A stretch of 64,000 nt of DNA from Marivirga harenae. GTDB lineage: Bacteria; Bacteroidota; Bacteroidia; Cytophagales; Cyclobacteriaceae. This document shows positions 18,817-27,696 of the stretch, piece by piece (position 1 is the first letter of the stretch; every line of letters starts with the position of its first letter). The position numbers and the translations under genes were made by a program. The notes beneath the pieces were generated by a model, which was not told the origin of the DNA, searched no databases, and saw nothing but the letters and a program-made list of their open reading frames with translations. Location of the stretch: NCBI RefSeq assembly GCF_030534335.1, contig NZ_CP130565.1, positions 317,501 to 381,500 of the forward strand, given 5' to 3'.

Positions 18817-19719
18817 TTACCTGGTGCTGGTGGCCTCCGGAATTAGTGTTTTGATTCCACTCACAAAAGGAACGTTGCTCACTTGCTCATTATAACCAAA
18901 AGTAGTCAAAACAGAATCTAAAACAGCTTCATCAGTCTCTGAATCAAAGTAGGCCAGCTTCTGCTTCAAACGCAATTGAGGAATCATTAAATCTACAGAG
19001 ACTCCTTCATTTCCCGTAGGGATTATAAGCTCATATTCTCCAAACTCATTAGTCACTGCTTCCCCCAGACCTCCTTCAACATTTAATGAATATTCAGAAA
19101 ATCTGATTCCTTCGCTTACATTCACAATATTCCCCGAAAAGTCCGCTTTTATTAATTGGCTTTTCACCGCTTCAGCTGTTTTATTGGTTAAGTCCGTTTC
19201 AATGCTAACTTTCCCTTTAATCTTAGCTGTATTGGTTCCATTTCCTTTGTTGTAAAGAGGTATTATTGCAGATTCGTTTTTTGTGATAGGTGCTACTATA
19301 TCATCAATAATTTCATAATTGTAACCTCTTTCAAATTTGAATTCAATCAATCCTAACGCAGAATAATATCCCTCTCTTTGGACTTCTATAATATTACCCC
19401 CAACAGAGACCTCATCAAAAACAACATTCCCTGATGCATCCGATACTTCTGTGAGTTCAATTAGTTCGCCATCTAATGAAGACGTAAGCTTCACTGCTGC
19501 TCCTTCAATTGGAGTGGTTCCGTCTAATATTTTCATGTTTACATTATAGAACTCGCCTGCCTTATTTAACATTGCCAACTGTTCAGCAATATTCATAGAA
19601 TCCTTCACATCATTAATAACTGTAATGTTATTGACATCTGGTTCAATAGGTGGTGCTTCTTCACAGGAAGTAAAAATGGTTAATCCAAGTAAAATTGATA
19701 GGTAAATAAATTTTTTCAT
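18817..19719 (-). CDS. Lipoprotein with carboxypeptidase-regulatory-like/Ig-like domains (N-terminal part of a split gene)
   Basis: A 300-residue product with a lipoprotein signal peptide (LGLTIFTSCEEAP, lipid-modified Cys about residue 19). Residues about 57-115 (VNMKILDGTTPIEGAAVKLT, then GNVVFDEVSVGGNIIEVQREGY) look like a carboxypeptidase-regulatory-like beta-sandwich, and a second such unit follows near residues 190-250. It ends abruptly in IPEATSTR 10 bases before the GTG of the next frame. The two frames together would give a protein of about 725 residues. It lies 190 bases downstream of a TonB receptor gene on the same strand and may belong to it as a surface partner (inference). Confidence 0.7.
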   Translation of the reverse strand: MKKFIYLSILLGLTIFTSCEEAPPIEPDVNNITVINDVKDSMNIAEQLAMLNKAGEFYNVNMKILDGTTPIEGAAVKLTSSLDGELIELTEVSDASGNVVFDEVSVGGNIIEVQREGYYSALGLIEFKFERGYNYEIIDDIVAPITKNESAIIPLYNKGNGTNTAKIKGKVSIETDLTNKTAEAVKSQLIKADFSGNIVNVSEGIRFSEYSLNVEGGLGEAVTNEFGEYELIIPTGNEGVSVDLMIPQLRLKQKLAYFDSETDEAVLDSVLTTFGYNEQVSNVPFVSGIKTLIPEATSTR

Positions 19720-19908
19720 ATAAAATAACTGTTAAATACAGTTGCGAAATAAGCTAAATTTATTTATTAACCATAAACATATACTAATTAATAATAATGA
19801 AATCGATAAAAATTGATAAACTTAGTTTTACAATTCAAAATATCCACTACTACCATTGAAAAAGCACCTCATCATAAGTACTTATGTTATTAATTACAGT
19901 GAAAAAAA

Positions 19909-22080
19909 TTACAGCTTAATTTTCAAGCCTCCATTGATAACGAAACCATCAACAGGAGCATAAATATCTCGGAATTCCGGATCATCTATACTTCCAGTAT
20001 AAATCGTATCAAATGCCGTTTGTCGTGTATCTAAAAAATTCTCGAAATTCAAAAAGACAGAAAAATATTCTCCGATAGTCTTTTCTGTCATCAAACCTGT
20101 AATCCAATACGCTTGCCCAATCTCACCGTCATTTAATTGTTGAGGGCTGAAATAATAAGCTTCCAAGCCTATCCAAAAATTTCCATGCTTTTCATACATC
20201 AATACATTATTTAATCTATTCTTAGCTACTAAGGGGAAGGTGCTTTGGTCGCCATTGGAATACGTATTTACATCTGAATAAGTATATCCTAGGAAGAGCT
20301 TGAAATCATGATAAGACCATTTCATATTAACTTCCGCTCCTTTGGTATCTATATAGCCATCAAATTGTTGAAATTCATAGGTAGTTCCAATATTTCTCAA
20401 CATCAGTGGATTTTCAATTTGCGTATAGAAAAACAAGACATTGCTAGAGAGCGTCAGCTCATCTGTAACGGATTTCTTATAATTGATATCGAAATTAGCA
20501 CCCAGCGATCGCTCAGCATCAGTCAAATTTGTATTGATGGGCTGAATATTTCTGAACTGCCTTTTCTCTGCATCTTCTGAAAAAACGGTAGGAGTCTTAT
20601 AGCCCAAACCTCCTCCTAGTCTTAAAGTAAGTTCCTGTTGAGGCTCAAACATTAAAGACAGCTTAGGCAAGGGAAATAATCCGTATTCGCTATGGTAGTC
20701 AATTCTGAAACCTGTTTCCAAGGTCCAAAGGTCTGCCATATTCCAGATATTTTGAGCAAAAAGTCCCACAGTGTTGTTCTCAAAATCTAACTCCTGATTA
20801 GGTGAACCTTCAAATTGATTAAACTGGTCTGTCCAAAGATTGGCACCAGCCACCCATTCAGAAACTTCATTAAAAGTTGAATAATTGATCTCACTAAAAG
20901 AAGAAATCTGCCTGCCGGAAAATGTAAAATCCGGAACTTCTATACTTCTATCATAAAAATTAATACTGTTTTTAACCTCTATTTGGGAATTTCCATCTGT
21001 TTGATGAGTGAAATTTAGCTGGGATGAAATCCTATCGGTTTCATTATTTTCGTAATAAGCATCGGTTACATTTTCTCCATTTACGTAATCCATATTACCC
21101 CCTAAACGATCTTCAGTCACGATATTTACACCAACATTCATTTCTGTTTCTTCATTGAAATAAAGAAATAAGCGAGGATTTAGAGTAAAACGATCAAATT
21201 TAGGAATAGCCGTAAGTCCAATATCTGCTGGATCGTATGCCGTTCCTTTATTATAGGAAGCAAAAATTGTTGTTCCGATTTTGTCATTTCTTTTAGAATA
21301 GAAAGTACTTGCATCTAAACCCAGTGCTGAAGTTCCGTTAAACATGAAACTTAATTCTCGATCTTCTTTTGGCTTTTTCGTGATTAGATTTACTAATCCT
21401 GCAATGGCTCCACCACCATATAAAGTGGAGGAAGAACCCTTGATCACCTCTACTTGCTTCAAATCAAGCGGTGCGATTTGCATGAGACTTAAGCCACCCG
21501 AAAAACCAGAATAAAGAGGCATACCATCACGCATTAATTGAGTGTACTTTCCATCCAAACCTTGGATTCTAATACTTGAATTGTAGCTGGTAGCAGAGGT
21601 TTGTTGGGTTTGAATACCCGTACTTTCATTCAGCAACATTCTAATATCACCTGGTTTCATATTTCCTTTTTCAGCCAACTCCTCGCCAGCAATCATCTCC
21701 ACTCTAGTAGGAATATCTTCTATAGTTCTACTACTTCTAGTAGAGGTAACCGTAACCTCTTCCATTTCTTCATGGTCATGATGCATTGAAATTTTTATAG
21801 GCAATAAATCATCCGAAATAGGAAATGAATATGTCTTTTTGATGGTTTCATAGCCTACATAACTAATTTGAAGTTGATGCTTGCCATCTGGAATGTCAGT
21901 AAAATTGACAGTTCCATTTACATCCGTGATTTTTCCCTTATCAAGATTGGGAAAGTAGACTGTGGCCCCTACTATCGGTTCAGCTGTCTCTTCATCTAGA
22001 ATAGCAGCTTTAAAAGAGTTTTGTGAATAAGTAATTTGACTGCTCAAAAAAAGCAGTGATAATAATATATATTTTAACAT
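19909..22080 (-). CDS. TonB-dependent outer-membrane receptor
   Basis: A 723-residue protein with a signal peptide (ending QITYSQ), a carboxypeptidase-regulatory-like domain (about residues 22-100), a plug domain (IRIQGLDGKYTQLMRDGMPL; EVIKGSSSTLYGGGAIAG) and a 22-strand type beta-barrel ending in GGLKIKL. Such receptors import a ligand across the outer membrane using TonB-ExbBD energy. The linker has a His/Asp/Glu-rich patch MHHDHEEMEEV, which with the Cys-rich small gene upstream hints at a metal or metal-complex ligand (inference). No SusD partner is adjacent, so it is probably not a polysaccharide system. Confidence 0.9.
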   Translation of the reverse strand: MLKYILLSLLFLSSQITYSQNSFKAAILDEETAEPIVGATVYFPNLDKGKITDVNGTVNFTDIPDGKHQLQISYVGYETIKKTYSFPISDDLLPIKISMHHDHEEMEEVTVTSTRSSRTIEDIPTRVEMIAGEELAEKGNMKPGDIRMLLNESTGIQTQQTSATSYNSSIRIQGLDGKYTQLMRDGMPLYSGFSGGLSLMQIAPLDLKQVEVIKGSSSTLYGGGAIAGLVNLITKKPKEDRELSFMFNGTSALGLDASTFYSKRNDKIGTTIFASYNKGTAYDPADIGLTAIPKFDRFTLNPRLFLYFNEETEMNVGVNIVTEDRLGGNMDYVNGENVTDAYYENNETDRISSQLNFTHQTDGNSQIEVKNSINFYDRSIEVPDFTFSGRQISSFSEINYSTFNEVSEWVAGANLWTDQFNQFEGSPNQELDFENNTVGLFAQNIWNMADLWTLETGFRIDYHSEYGLFPLPKLSLMFEPQQELTLRLGGGLGYKTPTVFSEDAEKRQFRNIQPINTNLTDAERSLGANFDINYKKSVTDELTLSSNVLFFYTQIENPLMLRNIGTTYEFQQFDGYIDTKGAEVNMKWSYHDFKLFLGYTYSDVNTYSNGDQSTFPLVAKNRLNNVLMYEKHGNFWIGLEAYYFSPQQLNDGEIGQAYWITGLMTEKTIGEYFSVFLNFENFLDTRQTAFDTIYTGSIDDPEFRDIYAPVDGFVINGGLKIKL

Positions 22081-22155
22081 TTCAATTGAGATTTAAGATG
22101 GTAATTTATTGCACATCCTGCAAATGGAGGAAGTGTTAAACTAAATGCAAAATTC

Positions 22156-22473
22156 CTAAATCTGTTTGGGAGGTTTTAGAAGAGAGGGGCTATATATTTG
22201 TGGTGCGCCCAGAAAGTAGCTAGCACTAAAGTCAGGCTGTTCATAGAATTGGGAACTTAAATTTGAGAATTCTAAATTAAGTAAGCTAAACCCAGTACAA
22301 GAACCACAGGAAAAGAAAGGTAAACATGGTAACTCCGGACTATCGTTTTCTGAAGACTGAGTAGCATCATCTGTACAGGAAACTTCCTCATGGCAGATCT
22401 CTTCATCTATACAACAGGGTGCAGCAGATAAACCTAGGATCAAAATTGATAGGAAAATAGTGATCACCTTCAT
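22156..22473 (-). CDS. Small exported Cys-rich protein (DUF6660-like) paired with the TonB receptor
   Basis: A 105-residue protein with a signal peptide (MKVITIFLSILILGLSAAPC). The mature part has several Cys and acidic residues: CCIDEEICHEEVSC and LPCLPFFSCGSC. This layout matches a small Bacteroidota family often coded just upstream of TonB receptors, annotated to my knowledge as DUF6660; the assignment is from memory. The Cys/His/Glu pattern would suit metal binding. It lies 75 bases upstream of the receptor start on the same strand, so the two are probably co-transcribed. A -7 element sits only four bases before its ATG. Confidence 0.65.
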   Translation of the reverse strand: MKVITIFLSILILGLSAAPCCIDEEICHEEVSCTDDATQSSENDSPELPCLPFFSCGSCTGFSLLNLEFSNLSSQFYEQPDFSASYFLGAPQIYSPSLLKPPKQI

Positions 22474-22477
22474 CCTG

Positions 22478-22485
22478 CAAAGATA
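22478..22485 (-). promoter_or_regulatory. Candidate -7 element giving a nearly leaderless transcript
   Basis: On the minus strand this reads TATCTTTG, an exact TAnnTTTG match, and only four bases separate it from the ATG at 22473. If used, transcription would start at or next to the start codon. No good -33 element is at the usual distance. Confidence 0.35.
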
Positions 22486-22544
22486 GTCGATTGGATTTCA
22501 AATACCAGTACTTGAACTAATTGTCAGTTGTATATTATTGAACT

Positions 22545-23234
22545 TTATTCTAAAAATCGAAGAATCGAATCAGCTAATAACTTAGGATTTACTTTTTCAA
22601 TTGGATGAGGGCAATTGGGAAAAACCTGAAATTCACCTTTCGAAAGTGACTTATAAAAAGCTATCGTTTCCTCAAAACTCACCATGTGGTCTTGATCTCC
22701 AAGTGCTAATCGAATAGGCAAATCGATAGCAGCAATATTTTCTGTAGTCAATATTGGGTTATGTCCTAAATCGAGCATCATATTAGCTGTTTGCTTACAA
22801 AGATTCATCCAATTTTTTCCATGTGAATTTTTTAGATGCTGCGCAAATTGCGGGACTTTCTCTTGAATTTTCTCAGGATTCAGCATTTTGCTCTCTTTTT
22901 CTGCTTGCTCGGGTTTCCAATCTAACTTGGTGCCTAAGGTAATTATTTTCTTGAAGAACTGCCCCCTTTTCAATGCTAAGGAAAGTGCAACATATCCGCC
23001 CATGCTAAAACCAAATACATGTGCAGACGGAATATTTTCTTTTTCCAGGATGGTTTCAAAATCTTCAACTAAATTTTCCATACTGAAACTAGAATCTAAA
23101 GTTGACCGCCTTCCATGCCATTTCAAATCCGGTACAAGGACATTGAAATCTTTTGATAAAAATGGGACTAAGCTGTCAAAAGAATTTGAGCTACCCAAAG
23201 CACCGTGAAGAAGTATTAGGTTTTGTTTCTGCAT
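22545..23234 (-). CDS. Alpha/beta-hydrolase fold protein
   Basis: From MQKQNLILLHGALG the protein has 229 residues (an ATG two codons earlier is possible). Seen are the oxyanion-hole region LLHGALGSS, the nucleophile elbow GFSMGG (Ser about residue 85-90), the acid in LALGDQDHMV and the late His in FPNCPHPIEK. This is the standard catalytic triad order. It is a small cytosolic esterase-type enzyme with no signal peptide; the substrate cannot be told. It stands between the TonB receptor pair and the YdcF gene on the same strand. Confidence 0.8.
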   Translation of the reverse strand: MQKQNLILLHGALGSSNSFDSLVPFLSKDFNVLVPDLKWHGRRSTLDSSFSMENLVEDFETILEKENIPSAHVFGFSMGGYVALSLALKRGQFFKKIITLGTKLDWKPEQAEKESKMLNPEKIQEKVPQFAQHLKNSHGKNWMNLCKQTANMMLDLGHNPILTTENIAAIDLPIRLALGDQDHMVSFEETIAFYKSLSKGEFQVFPNCPHPIEKVNPKLLADSILRFLE

Positions 23235-23425
23235 AATCATTCTTTTTTAATCATAGCGCTGATCGCTCTAACAGTTACAACCGTTATACCAAAAGCTAGT
23301 ATCTTACAAAAATTTGCACCAACACAATTTAAACATCTATTTGGACTTATTTAGCCATCAATATCAAAACTAGAATGAGATTATCAATCTCAAAAACCAC
23401 GATAGGACATCCCAGATATTTCAAT

Positions 23426-24187
23426 CTATAAATACCCCGCCAGCCAATAAGCTGAGTAGCCCATCCATTCTTTAAATAAAATATTCCATTTTAAGAGAGC
23501 ATCATCTGATGGTAAGAACATAGAAGGATTGATCATTTCATCATTAGTTAGAAAAACTGTAGAATAGGGCTGAATTTTATAACCTTCCTTTTCAAAACAA
23601 CCCATCGCTCTTGGCATATGGGAAGCACTAGTGATCAATAGGATTTTGTTTTGCTTGCTTAAATAATCATTGGCAAAACGTGCACTTTCTACTGTGTTTC
23701 TTGATTCATCCTCAATTATTACTTTATCAATCGGAAATTTTACAGACTTCAAATAGGATAATAACACTCTAGATTCTTGTAAATCCTTCCTTAAAGCAGT
23801 GGCACCTCCACCGGAAATGTACAAAGTATCAATAATTCCTTGCTCAAACAGCATCATGGATTGCAAAAGACGATCAGCATTTTGATTGAAATACACTCGA
23901 TCTTTAGGTTCTTTCAGGGTATTGGTCATGCCTGTTAAAAGAACTCCGTAAGTGAAATCATCACTTTTCAGCTGCTCCAAATCTGCAGGTTCTGTTTGCC
24001 AAGCTTTTAAAAAAGAGTTAGCTAAGAAATCATTAGTAAAAATAAGGAATAATGCAAAACCTAAAATGGCTAAATATTTTCGGAATTTCCATTTCCTAAA
24101 TATGAAAAATGCCAACCATGCCAAACCTACTAGAGTAGCCGGCATCAGTAAATAACTTATAGTTTTGGAGAGGATGAAAAACATCAA
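23426..24187 (-). CDS. YdcF/ElyC family (DUF218) membrane protein
   Basis: A 253-residue protein with two N-terminal membrane helices (residues about 5-30 and 37-55) followed by a DUF218 domain: GVLLTGM, the acid-rich RLLQSMMLFEQG, LYISGGGA, EDESRNTVESA and LITSASHMPRA. ElyC, the E. coli relative, affects envelope polysaccharide and peptidoglycan metabolism; a biochemical activity is not established. It lies 15 bases downstream of the acetyltransferase gene at 24203, so the two are probably one transcript. Confidence 0.8.
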   Translation of the reverse strand: MMFFILSKTISYLLMPATLVGLAWLAFFIFRKWKFRKYLAILGFALFLIFTNDFLANSFLKAWQTEPADLEQLKSDDFTYGVLLTGMTNTLKEPKDRVYFNQNADRLLQSMMLFEQGIIDTLYISGGGATALRKDLQESRVLLSYLKSVKFPIDKVIIEDESRNTVESARFANDYLSKQNKILLITSASHMPRAMGCFEKEGYKIQPYSTVFLTNDEMINPSMFLPSDDALLKWNILFKEWMGYSAYWLAGYL

Positions 24188-24202
24188 TAAAAATTAATTC
24201 AA

Positions 24203-24679
24203 TTAACTTTTATAAATCCCTTTATACTGATCTCTTTTCACAGTACAGTTTATCCATCCTTCATCTAAGTCCGCGCCAATTGCTTTATAAAATTCAATCG
24301 ATGGTTCGTTCCAGTCTAGTACTTGCCAAGTACAAAGTCGGCAGTTTTGTTCGTCTGCTTCCTTCAATATAGCATTCAACAATTTCCTGCCGTAGCCATT
24401 TCCTCTTTCTGACTCCGTTACCACTAAATCTTCCAAGTACATCACTTTCCCATTCCAAGTAGAATAGCGAAAATAATAAAGGGCAATACCTACAATTTCT
24501 TTTTCAGTTTCAGCCACAAATAGACCGTAAGCTGGGTTATCACCAAAACCATCTTTGATTAGCTCATCAACATCTACTACAACAGCCTCAGGTTCACGTT
24601 CGTAAACTGCCAACTCTTGGATTAATTCTAAAGTTCTCGGGATATCTTTCTCGGTTGCTTTTCTTATTGTTACGCTCAT
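24203..24679 (-). CDS. GNAT family N-acetyltransferase (SSAT/thialysine acetyltransferase-like)
   Basis: A 158-residue cytosolic enzyme. The acetyl-CoA pyrophosphate loop is ERGNGYGRKLL, preceded by VMYLEDLVVTE, and the C-terminal part WQVLDWNEPSIEFYKAIGA is the form seen in spermidine/spermine and thialysine N-acetyltransferases. The likely substrate is therefore a small polyamine or amino-thiol compound, by family only. It is followed closely by the YdcF gene. Confidence 0.82.
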   Translation of the reverse strand: MSVTIRKATEKDIPRTLELIQELAVYEREPEAVVVDVDELIKDGFGDNPAYGLFVAETEKEIVGIALYYFRYSTWNGKVMYLEDLVVTESERGNGYGRKLLNAILKEADEQNCRLCTWQVLDWNEPSIEFYKAIGADLDEGWINCTVKRDQYKGIYKS

Positions 24680-24692
24680 AGGTTAAAATTAA

Positions 24693-24716
24693 CCGCAAAG
24701 TCGCTAAGGCGCAAAG
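24693..24716. repeat. Three tandem degenerate octamers in the leader of the acetyltransferase gene
   Basis: CCGCAAAG, TCGCTAAG and GCGCAAAG follow each other without gap, 14 bases upstream of the ATG at 24679. A very similar phrase occurs in intergenic DNA of many Bacteroidota as far as I remember. Its function is unknown. Confidence 0.45.
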
Positions 24717-24758
24717 AATGCTGTAAATAAATCAGCAATCTTCAATTTAAATAAGGAG

Positions 24759-25208
24759 TTATGCCGTCTCCATAGCTTTTTTCGATTTGCGGTATAAGAA
24801 ACTGTTAAAAATATTTCTCTTGGCAAAGCGATAGGGTTTATCAGCATTCAAAAGCTTTTGATATACATTCTTATTCACTCCAAAATATTCATAAGTACTT
24901 CCATCTAAGAAGGAAACTTCAAGCAGTAAGCCTTTGTGTCTGAAATCTAGAATATTGGATTCAGTAGTGGTTTTGGTGTATTCTGCTAGATTTGCTTCTT
25001 TTGTTTCAGGAGATATACTGATGAGGAAATGATAACCGTCAATAATCTGCTGACTTTTGATTTCTGCTTCTTCTGCTTTAGGATCTCCAGCCTGAAATTT
25101 ATCAGGATGCCATTCTTTTACTAGATTTCTGTAGGTTGATTTTAACTGCTTCAGGTCGATTGGGCCTTCTACATTAAATAATTTTTTGTATTCGTTAATA
25201 CGCTTCAT
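24759..25208 (-). CDS. J-domain and KTSC-domain fusion protein
   Basis: A 149-residue protein. Residues about 1-65 form a J domain with the HPD motif (KEWHPDKFQ) and helix II/III flanks, suggesting interaction with DnaK. Residues about 85-140 are a KTSC domain (NILDFRHKGLLLEVSFLDGS, VYQKLLNADKPYRF), a small fold named for a lysyl-tRNA synthetase C-terminal relative. KTSC domains are thought to bind nucleic acid or protein. The fusion would link Hsp70 recruitment to that module; no substrate is known. It is in the same direction as the acetyltransferase but 80 bases away. Confidence 0.75.
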   Translation of the reverse strand: MKRINEYKKLFNVEGPIDLKQLKSTYRNLVKEWHPDKFQAGDPKAEEAEIKSQQIIDGYHFLISISPETKEANLAEYTKTTTESNILDFRHKGLLLEVSFLDGSTYEYFGVNKNVYQKLLNADKPYRFAKRNIFNSFLYRKSKKAMETA

Positions 25209-25390
25209 ATAGGTAATTTCTCAATTGGAGCGCAAAGGTAGTTAATAATAGTTCATAAATAGCTGTTGATGAAAAATATAGCGCTAGAATCTAGTTTTCT
25301 ATCTCAGCATTATTAACAGTACTTTTTGATGTACAATCGCATTGAAAAAGAGAGATGAACCATCTGCTAGGGGAGACTGAAAAACATTTT

Positions 25391-25963
25391 TTAAAATTCA
25401 TTTGCAATCTGAATCATTTTCAAATAATCGTTAACAAGCTCTTGATTGATTTTTTTAGGATCAATTTTACTGAGGATCAATTTTAACCGTTGAATGGCAG
25501 CTATTCGATCTTCCAATTCATCATCATCTATGCAATTAATCAAATCTATGCAGGCATCATATTTTATGGCACTGCTTTTGGGCAGCAGCTCTACACCTGT
25601 CATTAAAGATTGTAAGCTCACTTTCTGTCCGTGGCTGTCTCGCAAGAAATTCGATAAGTCTAAGATAAGGTTTTCAAGTGAAGTGGTTTTGAAACTAGCC
25701 AAGTGCTCTTGAATAATGATGGAAGCCCTCTGCTTTGCAAAATCAGTATCAATGTCGGGCGGTTTATCAAAATAGCCAACCAGTAGACCCATCACCAAAT
25801 GAAAAGGATTCAGTTTCACCTGTTCTTTATTATCAAATTTCATTTTTTCTTCTTCAGTCAGGAAATAAGGCAGACTGAAATCTTGCTGAGCATTTAAGCG
25901 AATCCCTATTTCAGAATTATGATTAAAATGCTTCCATATGACGGCATATTTTTCTGAACTCAT
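25391..25963 (-). CDS. Uncharacterised cytosolic protein
   Basis: A 190-residue protein with no signal peptide, no membrane segment and no motif that I recognise. It looks all-helical in the second half (LENLILDLSNFLRDSHGQKV; IAAIQRLKLILSKIDPKKIN) and starts MSSEKYAVIWKHFNHNSEIG. The codon use is like its neighbours, so it is probably a true gene. A perfect 10-base inverted repeat lies 25 bases before its start, which may be a control site. No function can be assigned. Confidence 0.6.
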   Translation of the reverse strand: MSSEKYAVIWKHFNHNSEIGIRLNAQQDFSLPYFLTEEEKMKFDNKEQVKLNPFHLVMGLLVGYFDKPPDIDTDFAKQRASIIIQEHLASFKTTSLENLILDLSNFLRDSHGQKVSLQSLMTGVELLPKSSAIKYDACIDLINCIDDDELEDRIAAIQRLKLILSKIDPKKINQELVNDYLKMIQIANEF

Positions 25964-25988
25964 GCGTATTTTCTTATTTCTTAAGGCT

Positions 25989-26011
25989 ACATGAAATCAT
26001 AGATTTCATGT
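25989..26011. promoter_or_regulatory. Perfect inverted repeat upstream of the gene at 25391-25963
   Basis: Arms ACATGAAATC and GATTTCATGT are ten bases each around ATA. It lies 25 bases before the ATG at 25963. A short T run follows on the plus strand, but no plus-strand gene ends here, so an operator or leader hairpin is more likely than a terminator. The rest of the 308-base gap (to 26271) shows nothing else. Confidence 0.4.
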
Positions 26012-26271
26012 GCTTTTTGGGTTTTGTATTCAACTTGCGGTGCAAAACTGCAATGTTTCATTTGCTTTAGCAAAATGAAGTATAGAAATAACATATATAT
26101 AATAGCACTACATAGTTATTTTATTCATTTTAGCACTGGAAAAATCATTGGGCCTAATTAAGTTGAGAAAACGATTTGCCCTGAAATCTATCACTAAATC
26201 AAGCTGATTGAAAACAAGCAGCCCACTGTCATTTTTGATCATCCATAAATCAGTTAATCTCCAGTTTTACT

Positions 26272-27165
26272 TTATTTGTCTTTGGCTTTAGCATGATCCG
26301 CAGGCTCCATTTTCCCATAATGATAATCAGAATACACTTTAGTGAACTCCGCTCCAAAGAAGACAATCATTGCAGAATAGGAAGTCCATAACAAAATCAA
26401 CACTACTGAACTGGCAGGCCCGTAGCCCGCTCCGGGATCAGCTGTACCAAAATAGAATCCCAAAGCAAATTCGCCTAAAACGAAGAGTAATGCGGTCATG
26501 AATGCCCCAATCCACACTGTACGCCATTGCACTTTTGCGTCTGGCAACACCTTTAGCAAAAGGGCAAATAGTAAAGTAATCACCCCAAGCGAAACCAGCA
26601 CGTTTAAAATCTTAACAATAAAAAGTAAGGCCTCGGAGAAATATTGTTCTATCCAAGTTCCAAAAGCTGACAATAAAGAGGAAAGGAGTAAAAAAACCAA
26701 CAACAAAAATCCGATTGATAAGATAACACCAAAAGAAAATAATCTTGTCCTGATGAACGGCCATACACCTGCCTTTTGTTTATCGCCTTCCACTTCCCAG
26801 ATTTCATTAAAAGACCTTTGCAACTGTGCAAAAACAGTAGTAGCCCCTATCAAGATGGTACCAAAACCAATAATACTGGCAAAAGTAGAATCTTCCGTCT
26901 CCAGAGATCTTTTCAGCAAAGCTTGAACAGAATCTGCTGTATTTTCTCCTATGGCATCAGAGATTTGGCGGTGCAGTTCTCCACTAACTACTTCATCCCC
27001 GAAAATGTAGCCTGCAATAGTTATAGAAACTACCAGTAAACCCGGGAGGGCAAAAATAGAATAATAAGCTATAATTGGGCCTTGTCTAAAGGGCTCTTTC
27101 GATATCCACTTTTTAGCTGTTTCTTTAATTAATTTCCAGAATGTCTGTAGATTTTTAATACCCAT
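26272..27165 (-). CDS. YihY/BrkB-family inner-membrane protein
   Basis: A 297-residue protein with about six membrane helices (for example ISFAL-like segment at residues 32-55, VILSIGFLLLVFLLLSSLLS, VLVSLGVITLLFALLLKVLP, AFMTALLFVLGEFALGFYFG). The family phrases PIIAYYSIFALPGLLVVSI, FAQLQRSFNEIWEVE and SSVVLILLWTSYSAMIVFFGAEFT are present (quoted in part). Its members are integral membrane proteins of uncertain function, once misnamed RNase BN. It stands alone. Confidence 0.85.
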   Translation of the reverse strand: MGIKNLQTFWKLIKETAKKWISKEPFRQGPIIAYYSIFALPGLLVVSITIAGYIFGDEVVSGELHRQISDAIGENTADSVQALLKRSLETEDSTFASIIGFGTILIGATTVFAQLQRSFNEIWEVEGDKQKAGVWPFIRTRLFSFGVILSIGFLLLVFLLLSSLLSAFGTWIEQYFSEALLFIVKILNVLVSLGVITLLFALLLKVLPDAKVQWRTVWIGAFMTALLFVLGEFALGFYFGTADPGAGYGPASSVVLILLWTSYSAMIVFFGAEFTKVYSDYHYGKMEPADHAKAKDK

Positions 27166-27633
27166 TTACAATTATTTAATGAAAAATTTTATTGAACGTT
27201 AATCTTTATTATTGATTAAACTTCGGGTCTCAAAAAGAGATAACTAACTGTTTTACAATGGCATTAGAGAAAATGTATATCGAAATCAAAACAGTTACAA
27301 TATATTACCAAAACCGAATTTTTCATAAATAGTTACAAATCTCTCCTATCAAATCATTTTTGACTTTATGAATTACAACTCGTTTGCTATTCTTTCAAAC
27401 TGGCCTAAAGATAAAAAAACAGGTATTAGCCAGCCCAAGACTTCTAGAGCATTGTGGAATTGAAAAAATAAGAATTTCCAATGAAGTATGACAATTGATT
27501 TGTGATGAAAGCAATCTGAATGAACAGCACGTAAAAAATGATTTTTTGAAAGTTAAGAGCAACCTTTAACTTATGGTAGAAATTTTCAAGTGATGCCATA
27601 GGTGTAACAAAAATGTCACGGGACCAAACTACT
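27166..27633. other. Intergenic region without recognised gene
   Basis: The 468 bases between the YihY-family gene and the terminator of the oligopeptidase gene are AT-rich. The only open frame is a 25-codon one starting with ATG at 27369, with no features. No RNA gene or repeat was seen. Confidence 0.5.
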
Positions 27634-27669
27634 TAAAAAAAAAGACCTGAAAAGTATTTTCTCAGGTCT
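27634..27669 (-). terminator. Terminator of the prolyl oligopeptidase gene
   Basis: On the minus strand AGACCTGA and TCAGGTCT pair around a loop of 11 bases and are followed by nine T. It begins 27 bases after the stop codon at 27697. Confidence 0.88.
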
Positions 27670-27696
27670 CCTAATTGGCAATCTAGTCAATTTCAA

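Noticed and set aside
27369-27446. 25-codon plus-strand frame beginning MNYNSFAIL
   Set aside because: Too short, no similarity or promoter, isolated in a gap.
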